Assembly (NCBI GenBank): GCA_024449915.1 | Contig: JAMZAV010001825.1 | Span: 1 to 64,000, forward strand | Source: Sweltsa coloradensis | Lineage: Eukaryota; Arthropoda; Insecta; Plecoptera; Chloroperlidae | Direction of reading: 5' to 3' | Length of the DNA stretch: 64,000 nucleotides | In this document: positions 54,983-64,000 of the stretch, in pieces | How positions within the stretch are numbered: position 1 is the stretch's first letter | Layout: every line of letters starts with the position of its first letter | Program-made: the position numbers and the translations under genes | The notes under the pieces: model-generated | Database searches by the model: none | The model's input: the letters and a program-made list of their open reading frames with translations, nothing else | What the model was told of the DNA's origin: nothing

Positions 54983-56717
54983 CCTAAACTGCAAACGTTG
55001 GGCACCCTGGACTAAATATTGAATGTTGTTACGTGTATGGCCACAGCGACGTTGGTTTATAGTCTCGATTGCAGTCGAGCAGTAAGGTGTCATGCTCAAC
55101 GTATTTACGTAACACATGTATCGCGGCGCCAGGAGGTCTTAGCGAGGCGGCGCCCAACCAAAGAGCTTACTACCCGCGGGCACTCCGCCTTCTTTGACGA
55201 CGACGAGTCGTGGTGTGACGCAACTCTATGCACTACACGCTGTTCGCATAATACGTGAATTAGCTAAATGCAAAAGCACACATTTTGAGCAATCAACATT
55301 AAAATGACGTGCATACCTACCAATGTTCTTGTCTTTTGAATAGTTAGAAGGTCATACATTCATAGTAATCAGTGCTTCTAGGTACCACCCCCCATCTCCG
55401 CACACCCAAGGTACTAGTCGTCATACTTAGTATACTCACTAGAATCAGCATCTACCGTTGCCGCTAGACTATGACCTCTTCGAATCTCATCCGGGCTAAG
55501 AACAGTCGTTGTTACTAAGCCTCGGTAAGTCTGAAACAAAAACAAACCAGTTTGAACAATATTATTATACGATGTAATTTTCTTAAAGATTGCACAAATA
55601 AATAGTTAAGTGTAGTATTAGTGCGTGTTTGTCGTCTTGTACTCGTAACAAAAGTATACAAGAAATGCATAAACTGGAAACAATCCCACAACTTTAGAAG
55701 CGCGACTTCTACAGACTTCAAACAACCGGAAGTCAACACACTCATCTACCCACCTTCTTCCTCCCTTGCGCCGGCACGACGTTGACCGACGCTACCCGCT
55801 ACCAGTGTACCCACCTTCTTCCTCCCTTGCGCCGGCACGACGTTGACCGACGCTACCCGCTACCAGTGTACCCACCTTCTTCCTCCCTTGCGCCGGCACG
55901 ACGTTGACCGACGCCCCCGGGTAGGGTATCCTCGCCGTCCCCCACTGCGAGGTCCTGTACATCCCCGCCGTGGAGCGGTGCAGGGGTTTCCGTCGGTCCA
56001 GCTTGATGTGGTTCACGTACCCCACGGAGGGGACGGTCTTCCTCCAGGGACCAGCGACCACCTCGGGCTCGCTGTACGCGGGTTGGTGACGCCAGGAGTG
56101 GAGCGCGTTGCCAGGCAGCGAGTGTTGCCGGGAGATCTGGTTGCTCATGTTGTCTGTTTAGGGACAGAGATCACACTATAGCCCACTGCAATATGCACTG
56201 TGACAAATTGAACACAGCTACACAAACCAGGCGCGTACTTGCCCCGAAAAACATTATTTAGCCAACAACTGCATTTACTGTGTATTTATTCAATACCAAC
56301 TATTTATTGACAGTCAGTATATTTTCCACTGAGCAAAATTTTAAATTGATGGTATAACTCTTACCAATCTATCCTTCTATTATGGTCTTTGCAAATATAT
56401 GACTAAAAGGTAAAACAAAAATGTAATGCCGTCCCTAAAAAAAAAGTAAATACATCATAATATGTTCTCAAAATTACGACATTCTTCAGATTCATTGTTA
56501 ATTAAATTTCGTTGGCAATTGCCACTTCCTGTGCGAACCCAACTTCGCGTGTCAGAATGAGGAGGGGGCTAACCTGCCAACACACAATATCATCCTCCTG
56601 ATTATTTAGTTTGCGCCTATGCATAGTACAAGTTCCGTCTCACCTGGGTAATGATATTCTATTTCCGGAGGTCGGCGCTCGTGGAATCTTCTCTCGTCTT
56701 GGTAGCCCGCTACCAGC
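46360..56717 (-). CDS. Secreted HYR/sushi/EGF-like protein, 3' part of gene (eight exons)
   Basis: Exons 56644-56717, 55876-56153, 55440-55530, 53177-53312, 52789-52938, 49930-50148, 47851-48014 and 46360-46760 join with matching phases and GT-AG borders into 503 residues plus a stop. The start is missing, since the first exon enters in phase 2. Residues 1-147 match no domain I know and are rich in basic and polar residues. Residues about 155-242 form a HYR domain (CPADRAVVATKGTKY..., SEGAHVITARLVF). Residues 244-298 and 304-369 are two sushi/CCP domains with six cysteines each, the variant seen in SRPX-type proteins. Residues 407-444 are EGF-like (six Cys), and the tail is basic. HYR, sushi and EGF domains are extracellular adhesion or recognition modules, so a secreted or matrix role is likely. 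HYR next to this sushi type recalls SRPX/SRPX2 and SVEP1, but the order and tail differ, so no symbol is given. Confidence 0.82.
46761..47850. other. Intron of HYR/sushi gene
   Basis: Contains a 101-codon plus-strand frame (47062-47367) without any recognised domain and a (TTTA)n tract at 47408-47500. Confidence 0.5.
47408..47500. repeat. (TTTA)n microsatellite
   Basis: About 23 nearly perfect TTTA units. Confidence 0.9.
47851..48014 (-). CDS. Sushi domain 2
   Basis: Acceptor ATCTTGCAG and donor TCAAG/GTACGA; 164 nt. It codes (S)CKMSDDDKGDLLAEGTTC, RYACNEGYSLPN and ITCSAGEWNTTVDSNCQ. It completes the six-Cys sushi domain begun in the previous exon. NTT is a possible N-glycosylation site. 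Confidence 0.85.
48625..48905. repeat. tRNA-like SINE remnant in intron
   Basis: A B-box-like GCGGTTCAAACCCG lies near 48693 on the plus strand and a second one (minus strand GGTTCAAATCCC) near 48860, a facing pair as at 18 kb. Weak A boxes. Confidence 0.4.
49330..49640 (+). mobile_element. LINE 3' fragment (end of reverse transcriptase ORF)
   Basis: Frames read RIQNRATKLILGKGNF, LPLKMFEIKLIQ, then in another frame NRLPKDLKSTLVLRS. This matches the 'VQNRATKLI....LPL.-R....NxLPxDL' pattern at the end of non-LTR retrotransposon ORFs. It is inside the sushi gene intron, in antisense. Confidence 0.55.
49930..50148 (-). CDS. Sushi domain 1 and start of sushi 2
   Basis: Acceptor CAGTCCGCAG and donor CTCAG/GTGGGT; 219 nt, GC-rich. 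It codes CIPLMLPDNLVANCS, GSKCHMSCRRGYHPLG, TECDDNQRWTQPLPTC and CATPMSPENGRL. The six Cys and the GY...W...C pattern define a sushi module. The acceptor and the first 20 exon bases recur about 19 more times upstream in a 38-bp minisatellite. Confidence 0.85.
50129..50886 (-). repeat. 38-bp minisatellite carrying a 3' splice site, about 20 copies
   Basis: Unit on the minus strand: CAGTCCGCAG, then GTGT-CCCCGCTGATGCTT, then ATGTTCGTT. The first copy (exon side) is the true border: its GTGTATCCCGCTGATGCTTC is the coding start of the sushi exon. Copies are nearly identical. Variants are GCGGGG/GCGCGG, and two units at about 50401-50475 lack one G (37 bp). Confidence 0.92.
50911..51960 (+). mobile_element. 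Helitron-like element (HINE type), copy i, interrupted
   Basis: Starts TTGGATGAGCGAAGCGAAGA just beyond the minisatellite and ends AAACGCGAC...GGCGTTCGCGAAGCGGCCTAG before T. It is split by a 572-bp element at 51218-51789. It is in the intron between the HYR and sushi exons. Confidence 0.65.
51218..51789. mobile_element. TTAA-flanked element nested in copy i
   Basis: Ends GAGGGTATGCTGAG and CTCAGCGTACCCTC, each next to TTAA. Copies d and h show the empty site CATTAAGGTAATGG, so the duplication is proven by sister sequences. No transposase. Piggybac- or Kolobok-like. Confidence 0.8.
52789..52938 (-). CDS. HYR domain, second half
   Basis: Acceptor GTCCTCAG and donor GGTAG/GTAGAG; 150 nt. It codes SWTPEVKLELLSGIRPGF, PLSEGAHVITARLVF and CRFRYNVVG(R). 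The G-H-x-I-T-x-x-x...C-x-F-x-x-x-V pattern is the HYR C-terminal half. An alternative donor four bases upstream (TTG/GTAGGT) would break the frame with the next exon. Confidence 0.8.
   Translation of the reverse strand, partial: VLDTGSETRTSVGNQTRIPPLGGRSRDHGEAGLPTENIGDVSLPVQRRW
53177..53312 (-). CDS. HYR domain, first half
   Basis: Acceptor TGGTTTCAG and donor CAACG/GTAAGC; 136 nt. It codes (S)RGLAQDEPAVPDPCYKCP then ADRAVVATKGTKYAPLEKP and TIKPCHQ(R). The CPAD-x-V pattern and the following strand are typical of HYR domain starts. Confidence 0.8.
53655..53688. repeat. (GGGT)n(GGCT)n microsatellite
   Basis: GGTGGGTGGGTGGCTGGCTG followed by more GGCT units. Confidence 0.85.
53974..54658. mobile_element. 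Foldback element, 685 bp, TA-flanked
   Basis: Ends CCATACAAAAATTC and complement beside TA. Long arms (about 310 bp each) share AAGTGGCTCAACTGCATAAA, GTGTGGCCAAGCCCATTATT and CCATTCAAAATTAAAAGCTT with their complements. No gene. Confidence 0.75.
54808..54979. repeat. (AAAT)n microsatellite, about 170 bp
   Basis: More than 40 units with a single AATTAATT interruption near 54885. Frames across it are artefacts. Confidence 0.92.
55440..55530 (-). CDS. HYR/sushi gene exon 3 of those seen
   Basis: Acceptor TTTGTTTCAG and donor TTCTA/GTGAGT; 91 nt. It codes TYRGLVTTTV LSPDEIRRGH SLAATVDADS. It enters in phase 0 and leaves in phase 1, as the neighbours need. Confidence 0.7.
55753..55914 (-). repeat. 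61-bp minisatellite carrying a 5' splice site, three copies
   Basis: Units at 55753-55813, 55814-55874 and the exonic partial 55875-55914. Each holds GCGTCGGTCAACGTCGTGCC (exon), GGAAGAAG/GTGGGT (donor) and GTAGCGGGTA (intron). The copies are essentially identical. Confidence 0.92.
55876..56153 (-). CDS. HYR/sushi gene exon 2 of those seen
   Basis: Acceptor CCTAAACAG and donor AAGAAG/GTGGGT; 278 nt with high GC, coding (D)NMSNQISRQHSLPGN to VVPAQGRKK. It contains many Tyr, Arg, Pro and Trp and no known domain. Its last 40 bp and donor are part of a 61-bp unit present three times, so two further donors exist downstream at 55815 and 55754. Use of either would shift the frame. Confidence 0.75.
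56644..56717 (-). CDS. HYR/sushi gene exon 1 of those seen
   Basis: Acceptor TTTATTTCAG and donor CCCAG/GTGAGA; 74 nt. It encodes LVAGYQDERR FHERRPPEIE YHYP. It enters in phase 2 and leaves in phase 1. No domain. It is included because its frame and phase join the next exon exactly. The upstream exon(s), including any signal peptide, must lie beyond 56717 and were not found. Confidence 0.6.
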
Positions 56718-57319
56718 CTGAAATAAAGTACGGCAGGGCGTTAGATGGGAGACATGTCACTGATGCTCGACAAGCCGTGGTAACTCGATTAGATTATGAG
56801 ATCCATTGTGATCGATTTACTCAGCTTTCAACTAGATTATTATAACAAACAAGTAACAATCCATTCGTTTATGTAGTATTGTTAATGTTATCTTGAATTA
56901 TCATTATACTTATTTTGTATAATGTTGCTGATTGGTATTATTTTTAAATCATCTTTCAGTGTTCAGTCATTCGTTTTAGGATTCTATAATATCCCTGGTT
57001 ATAATATATGAACTGCACGTCTCGATATTTGAAACTCATCAAAATGCTTTCACGTTGCACTTGCCAATTGCCACATACTTATATCAGTGAACATTTAGAA
57101 ATGTTTAATTTATAATGATGTAATATGCCTGTAAGTATTATTATCTGTTGAATTGGGAACAAAATATATTAATTTACAAAATATAAGTATGCAATATTCT
57201 ATGCCATTTAGGACTATTATATTTATATGATATGAGAGTTGGATAATTTTAAGTGATCCGTCTTGTGAGGCGATCCCATCCCTGCTTGGGCTCGAGCCCT
57301 AGTGATACTGAAAAATATT
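56718..57319. other. No gene recognised
   Basis: AT-rich. The next upstream exon of the HYR/sushi gene was not found here. Confidence 0.4.
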
Positions 57320-57885
57320 GTATTATACTATGTTATTTTAGTATCACACCTCCCTTCCTCCTCTTCTGCTTTTCCTCCCGGGTTCAAACCCCTTGTCGGG
57401 AAAGATTTATTAATTTCTGGATTGTATTTAAAAAAGTATAGAACATGTTTTGAAATGCAAACAATACTATGGAAAACATAGCCAGTACGAAATACGTGTA
57501 AAGATTGCAAGGTTTACTCAATCTCCCAGCGGAATTTCGGGGAACCTATGAGCGCGAAAGATTGGATACACCTTGGTCACTGATTGTCTTCACAGCCTGA
57601 GAAAAAACAGAAATTCTCTGAGAACAAAACCATTGTCGTTAATTTAAATCCTACACATTTGCAGCCTATTTTTTATTTTATTATTTCTTGTAGGTTTTAA
57701 TCGCAACGGATTTTTCTCATTTTGTCAGCAGTTTTCACTCGTACCGGATCTCTGTTTAAAATTTCGGCGCAGTCTGTTCAGCGATTCGGCTGAGTTTCAG
57801 CGTACACACACATACACACAGAATCACCGAAGTGCCATATTTGTTGAATTGTAATACTCATTCGCTGCGCTCCCTCGTCTAATAA
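57320..57885 (+). repeat. tRNA-like head joined to Helitron-like family 2, copy 2
   Basis: CCCGGGTTCAAACCCCTTGT (B-box-like) and TTATTAATTTCTGGATTGTA are followed by the family-2 sequence (GATTGCAAGGTTTACTCAAT, TAGGTTTTAATCGCAACGGA), ending GCTGCGCTCCCTCGTCTAAT. Confidence 0.5.
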
Positions 57886-58567
57886 TGTACAGGTTAGAGC
57901 AAAGCGCGAGTGGCGAGTGACGCGAGTTTTGTGATATAGCTTACTACGCTCATTAACTAGTTGGATTATATTACAGAATTGGTCGTGGTTGCTCTAGTTG
58001 TAGTTTTTATACCGCGCAGTAAAACTTCAAAGGGTTGCAATGCGAATAAGAGCGTTGACGTCATAAGAAACGTCGAGATAATTGCTCTCAGCTTTACGAG
58101 TAGCAACCCATAAATCTCCAAACATTTAGTTCATGGTCAAAGGGGCTGTAGCAGATCGCTGTTGTGAATGCTAGTTCGCTTCATAATCAAGGTGGAAGAA
58201 GTGTTAAAACGTGGTCCTCTCTGTTGTGTGACATATTTTGTCCTCGATGCTATTAAAACGAAAGTAAAATAATTACCGGGAATTTTCCACTTTTATTCTT
58301 AGGAATCACCTTTATGGCATAAACATGTAAATTATTTCATGTATTTGTAATTAAACCACTTTTATTTTTACAATTTCGTTAATTAATTTATGTTGTTTTT
58401 GTTCTGTGTCTTTGTGGCAATTGTTTCTGTACAACAAAGTTTTGTTTTGTTTTTAAAATAAAAGTTCTATAAGGTTATATATATGATATGTCATACTATA
58501 TTCCATTTTAAAATTACAAATATTTATATTGTCAGAAACAATTGTTGTTAAAGATTGATTAGTTAGA
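57886..58567. other. Spacer between two inverted family-2 repeats, no gene seen
   Basis: Contains a CRE-like TGACGTCA at about 58049. Otherwise nothing. Confidence 0.4.
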
Positions 58568-59110
58568 TTATTAGACGAGGGAGCGGAGCTTCTGAGGATT
58601 ATTTCAACTCAAACGGCTCCTATTCTGTGATTCTCTGTGTGTGTACATCGAAAATCAGACGAATCGCTGAATAGATTGCACTGAATTTTAAAAAGACATT
58701 AACAAAATCAGCTAGATCCATTGCGATTTAAACCTAAATGAAATAATAATCAAAAATAGTCTGCAAATGTGTTGGAATATTTTAACGACAATGGTTTTGC
58801 TTTTGGAAAAATATTTTTTGTTTGTTATTTGCCTGGCTGTGAAATGCCGTGCCCAAGGTGTATCGAATCTTGCACGCTCAAGGTACACCCAAATTCCGCT
58901 CGGAGATTGAGTAAACCTTGCAATATTTACACGTATTTCGTACTGGCTATGTTTCCCATAGTAGTGTCGCAGATGATAGACTACACTGCGTTATATGCAA
59001 TGCAAAACATGTTTAATAATTTGAAAAATACAATCCAAAAATTACAAAAATTTTCCTTCCCAGGGGATTGAAACCAGGTCTCCCACATTTCGGGTATAAG
59101 GGCGCCCTAG
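58568..59110 (-). repeat. Family 2, copy 3, with tRNA-like head
   Basis: Inverted relative to 57320-57885: TTAGACGAGGGAGCGGAGC at the left, GAGTAAACCTTGCAATATTT inside, and a minus-strand tRNA-like part with GGTTTCAATCCCC near 59070. The 100-codon frame at 58769-59071 falls in this repeat. Confidence 0.55.
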
Positions 59111-59167
59111 CCAAACTAGACTAACATATAATAAATTTGTGCAAATTCTACATTGGGATCAGATTTG

Positions 59168-59510
59168 AATAATAATAATAATTCTTTATTTCATTTTGAT
59201 CGTGTACATGGTACAGATATGCACTGCTCCGAAGAGAGTGTGAAATAGTAGATATTCTAATACACAGATATACTTTATATACTTAGATATCTATTCTAGG
59301 TAGAGCATACTTGAAATACTTATAATAATTATAATTCAGTCTAGAACAAAAGTTAATAACATAAAAGGGTAAGTTTAAGTTGACAAAACATTATACTGAC
59401 AAGCATATTAACATACCCAAAACATAGTGCAGGGTGCTGACATAATAAAAGACTGTTCATTAGTTTAGTTTTGTCGGTCATTCTGATTTACAAATTCATC
59501 AATAGAATAA
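59168..59510 (-). repeat. Possible LINE 3' end with (AAT)n tail
   Basis: The minus strand ends ATCAAAATGAAATAAAGAAT followed by TATT repeats at 59168-59182, like the tails of CR1/L2-type elements. No ORF. Confidence 0.4.
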
Positions 59511-59655
59511 AAACACTTGTCAAGCAGAAATGATTTTACTCTAGCCTTAAAAATTATGTGCCTGCTTATATTTTATGAGTTTGATGTCTGCTGGTAATTT
59601 TAACCTCCGATTACTTTTGATCCAACAAAATGTCACTGAAACAAAAATAATAAAA

Positions 59656-59746
59656 GGTTGATTACCCTGGATAAACTTATATAGCATGTGGCATGTTGAA
59701 GGTTGATTACCCTGGATAAACTTATATAGCACGTGGCATGTTGAAA
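59656..59746. repeat. Tandem duplication, 45-46 bp twice
   Basis: AGGTTGATTACCCTGGATAA with ACTTATATAGCA-GTGGCATG occurs twice in direct order. Confidence 0.85.
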
Positions 59747-61964
59747 CGCAATCGTAAACTTCAAGTTATTTCATCGATATACACGTGTATAGCACTACTT
59801 CCGCTCCACATATCTTTCAGATGGTTTACAGATTCTAATATAATTTTGAACAGTCGTCCTGCAAACGTGTAAATGCGAATGTGTTTATATAAATTGTTGA
59901 CGATACAGTCGGTCGGTAAATGGACCAACAGGTCTACGACTCCAATAAATCAACTCAAACAACCCGTTGTTGTCCTGGTTTTTATTTTCTCTATCAACGG
60001 CTGGCAGGTCGAGCGCTAGAAGTTTTAGTGCATTGTGTAATTATAGCACAGCACTCTCACTGTCTTGCTCGATTTTACTGTTACACTGTTAATTAGCGTG
60101 TTTCCGGGGTCGATTTGCGCCGACAGGTGTACGCGCGGGTGTCTTGCTCCTGGCTAGATCGGACACCCAAAGCTTGATAGGCTGAATGGAGAAGGTTTAA
60201 AATAGCATGGGACCAAGACACATTGTAGGAGTTTTAATCTTGATTAAGACGAACTGGGACTCAATTGATGTTTGGTATAATCGTGTGTCTGCAGTCATTC
60301 AACATTACATCTGCACACAACCGTGTGTAATGCTAATAATGGATAAATGAACATCCCCATTAAACACAATTTCAATATTTATTTTAATTTTAAATATTTG
60401 AAAATCAACATATTTTTGTATTTATTTTCTACAATTTTCAATCCATTTGAAAGAGAAATAATAGGCAAATGAAAATTTCATTCTTAGGCATATTTAATAG
60501 TTGAAAATAAATATAACACAAGGTAGCATAGCAAATTAAAATATTGCATTTAAAAATAACAGTGATCCCATTATTATGTTGTAGCATCAAAAAAAATTAC
60601 TGGAACAATTTTTTTTTCAGTTATCTTGGTGTGAATCTGAAAACACTTATATTTAGTATTTATAGTATATAGGTGCACGTATTTTTTTTAAATCACACTT
60701 TTACTAAAAGATACGTCGTTGTACAAGGCAGCATCGCATGATATCACTAATTATGATCACTTTTAATTGACAACGGCTAATTTTAACATTGTGACGGTAA
60801 GCATTTTTCATATCCAATATACCACGTGGTATAAGCTAGAGATGGTACACTTCACAAATAGGTTTACTATCTACGCACTAGGTGGTATTAACTAGAGCTA
60901 AAAGTAAATTAAGGTGATTGCCAAGAGAGTAATGCCAGATGTTACTGACTTTGTGGATGCAAAACACAATGCTTTTGGCAATCGGGCTCGTCCCGTACCA
61001 AGGCCCACTGAATCTCCCTTGCACGCCTACGTGGAGCGGCGGGCGCGTGGAGATTAACAGGACCTGATACCTTATTCTCCATAATACGCATAAATAAAAA
61101 AAATAGTGGGCTTATGCTTTAAAACTTTGTATTCATACTCCTATTGTTTATTATTCCAAGTCGTTGTTAATGTAAAGATATATTATAATCATTGGTTAGA
61201 CTACTACGCGACACTAAACTAAACCCACATCAAACAAGTTGAAGATACGATAACGATGGTTTATGTAGTAGATCTCTTCATTAGTATACTAAAATATGAT
61301 GCCTATTATACATCTAAAATATTATCTATGTAAATCGTTGCCGTAATAAAAGGAATAGGCTATGCAGCATTTAAAATTCTGAATTTGTACGACCACGAAA
61401 TGAAACAAATTACCCATCATCGCCTTTGGTTGCAACGTCAATTCACTAAGTCCGAGGTCTTTCCAGTAAATTAACACCTCCACTTAATATGCCACGAGCT
61501 TGAATCAAAACACGAGGTGTAAGATTATAATAATTATTGTCAAGTCCTCGTTTCAATTTACATTTATATCAATCAACATATAGTTCTTGCTTTTTTTAAA
61601 TGATTCCATATAACATGTTTTAAAAAAAATAAGCTTGTTTGAATAAATGTTGACAGCTAACTGTGCATACACCCTAATCTTATAAATACACACCTGCTAT
61701 TAGTTGTATACCTACAAGAAGATAATTATCTAGCATAGCATTGAAACCTGTCCATGTCATTTCTGATTGAACAAAACCAACATATTTTAGGAGCGAATGC
61801 CTATTAAAATACAAATCAGCCTGCGCGTCTATGTAAATAAGATTTCAACGAGTCCTGTAATCATAAGTGTCCGTCAGACGATTTAGTGGCGTAGGATTTA
61901 ATGACAACGCTCGATTCTTCTCGGCGTGTGTGTTTGCGCCTATGTTCACGGGTGTGTTATTTAA
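59747..61964. other. No gene recognised
   Basis: More than 2 kb without a recognised coding segment or repeat. A GC-richer island sits near 60960-61060. Confidence 0.4.
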
Positions 61965-62599
61965 AGGGGTATTTAACCGCTAAACTCAAAAAATATATTT
62001 CATTCAGGCTAACTAGTAATGAATTTAGCAATCAACAGAAAAATTATTGGGGCCACCATGACCTCCCAAAAAATTGTCAAACATGACATTTTTCGAGCTA
62101 GGTCCCATCGGCAAAAATCTCCCATAAGAAATAACATGGGGACGATCTTTATGCCCCATGACCTTGGAGGATTTTGATCCAAAAAAATATTGGCTATTAT
62201 TGACGTACTCTACAGCCTTTCCTGTAAAATCTCTCTATTTTGTTTTGTAATTTGGGCAAGTAGTTCGGTCAAAATAGGTAGATTACCAAGATGGGGTGTG
62301 ATTTTGGAATGCATATTTTTGCGTGTTTGAGGGTATATTTGGGCACAGTTTCAAGACACGATGTTATAAAGGGGCATTTTTGATTGGTACTTCTAGTATC
62401 TATGTGGACCAAAAAAGAAGCAGGTTAAAGCCGATTTAAGAAATTTCCCAAAACACCAATTTTCGCAAATTTCTGGATCAAAAAAAAAAAAGTCGTGTTA
62501 AATCACAGTTATAAGATATAATTTTTAAACGGTCATTTAAGTGTAGTATTGTGCTATAGATCACGTGGTAAAAAATAATTTTTGGGGTTTTTAGCCCCT
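61965..62599. mobile_element. TTAA-flanked element, 635 bp
   Basis: AGGGGTATTTAACC at the left and TTTTTAGCCCCT at the right, each flanked by TTAA. It shares most of its interior with 16090-16541. The AGGGG/CCCCT ends with TTAA suggest a Kolobok-like MITE. Confidence 0.7.
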
Positions 62600-64000
62600 T
62601 TAAGAATATCTGCGTATTACGTATAGATTTTTTCGTGTTGTGAACATTTGCTGCGAATGTGTAATATATCTCTTCTGCTTTCGGATTCTCAAAGAAGAGT
62701 TAACCAAAAACATGGTTAATTTTTTGAGTAAGCTGTTCTTAACCCATTTGAGGAGTAAAACTGTTGCTCCTATTAAATAGCAGAGGTTAAATTTTAGAGT
62801 TAAATAACTCCGAAAAATGCGTAACTACCTTTTGTGGATACCGAAATGGGAGTACGGCAAACGTCTAACATTAACTCCTCTTTGTCTTTAGAAGAATTGA
62901 TAAATTGGATGTCCATGGGATGTTTGAAGGACTCGGCTATGACGGAGTTACAACGGGGTAAAACGTCTTCAGACGAGATGGAGATGGCCGGTTGTAGCCG
63001 AATCTGTATAACCTATGACCGCTTCCTCGCGTGCAACCTTTGAGCCACCTCTATCGGTTGCACCATATTACGCCATAGCAGAACTTAAGAAACAGCTATA
63101 ACCATAAACCAACCATAACTAGCAAGTACAATGTTTTGCTGTCTCATCCAAATGGAGACTATAATTATTATGTTTGTGAAACATTTTGATTTTGTGTTGC
63201 AAATTGTTTGTCTTTCTAATACTTATGAATATTCTAAAGTCAAAACATGGAAACATATGAGCCAAAGTAAAGGATTATCATCAGTCTATCACTTTGATAA
63301 CAGTGTGATAACGCGACACTGATCCAGAGATTATTGCTTCCACGAAGAATATAGTGACTTTAGATTCAAAGCCAAGTCTCTTGGTTCCTTGCGCTCCGGA
63401 CTTTCGCCAGCCCGTGTTCTGTAAAACTACACTTTAGAAACAGTTTGATATTTTCAAAATTAGTTCAATAGCCAACGTCTAGCAAGCAAGCACAAAAGAA
63501 AAATTAAAATAACAAAATAAAGAATAGGGTGATTGTTTTACGTTTGAAGCAATACCCGAATTAACTCTTTTCTAATGATGAGATTATACCCTTTTTTATT
63601 TAGTTTAGCGTCTATACCAGAGGATCACAGGAAAATTAATTGTAATTTACCATCTCTATGGTGTAGAATACATTACTATATTTTTCGTGACTATGGTGAA
63701 AGAAAAGAACCTTACTTGAATTTAGTTATTAATAATTGACGATAGTCTGTAGTAGGCCTACCTTATCCTGAAGTATTATATACATGCATTGATAATTGAT
63801 GTAATTGATTTAATTGGTGTAATGAACACTGGTGTACATAATTTTTGTAATGTGTGTGTTTCATAAAAAAAATTTAACGGAAGAACAGACATATTGCCAG
63901 AACGTAGCAGTGCTTTTTGTGAGTGTTTACACGAATAAGTAATGTAGGTAATTACATGTGTATTAATTTATTTACTGCCTGTCCTATTAAGATCATTAAA
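62600..64000. other. No gene recognised
   Basis: Short frames at 62834-63043 and 63131-63322 show no known domain and no supported splice sites. Confidence 0.4.

Noticed and set aside
54667..55117. Long minus-strand frames of repeated FIYL residues
   Set aside because: They are translations of the (AAAT)n microsatellite, not genes.
55019..55258. Possible exon (SCVTPRLVVVKEGGVPAG on the minus strand) between HYR-gene exons
   Set aside because: No acceptor gives the phase required by the 55440 exon without a stop, while the direct join 55440 to 53312 fits in phase.

Overview
This is a transposon-crowded, AT-rich stretch of an animal nuclear genome. The genes are split into short exons by long introns with GT-AG borders. 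Proteins are animal-specific (a PX-domain kinase-like protein and an extracellular HYR/sushi/EGF-like protein). There are LINE fragments, tRNA-derived SINE pieces, foldback elements and Helitron-like elements, and no operons or bacterial signals. The palindrome TAGGCCTA is very common in the intergenic DNA. A marine invertebrate is the best guess, but the sequence alone does not fix the phylum.

Two host genes can be reconstructed, both on the minus strand, by matching splice phase from exon to exon. (1) A PXK homologue (PX domain followed by a degenerate kinase domain) has six consecutive exons from 16934 down to 5264. The first exon(s) and the C-terminal tail were not found. (2) An extracellular protein has eight consecutive exons from 56717 down to a stop at 46360: a novel N-terminal region, one HYR domain split by an intron, two six-cysteine sushi domains, an EGF-like domain and a basic tail. 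At least 503 residues are present and the 5' end is missing. A broken THAP-domain sequence lies at 3.5-3.6 kb, and a proline/glutamine-rich candidate exon at 1.8-2.0 kb.

Almost everything else is mobile DNA. There are nine copies of a Helitron-like (HINE/Helentron-type) element with an asymmetric inverted repeat, a 3' hairpin and a CTAG end followed by T. Several TIR elements have clear target duplications: TTAA at 31.2, 51.2 and 62.0 kb, TA at 15.2, 18.6 and 54.0 kb, and TAAT at 12.8 kb. A decayed CR1/L2-like LINE (30.8-34.3 kb) carries a clean TTAA insertion, and other LINE scraps are present. A large inverted duplication spans 20.7-26.9 kb.

The most unusual feature is in the HYR/sushi gene. 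Two separate minisatellites lie exactly across exon-intron borders: about 20 copies of a 38-bp unit containing a 3' splice site and the start of the sushi exon (50.1-50.9 kb), and three copies of a 61-bp unit containing an exon end plus its 5' splice site (55.75-55.91 kb). Both create arrays of duplicate splice sites in one gene.
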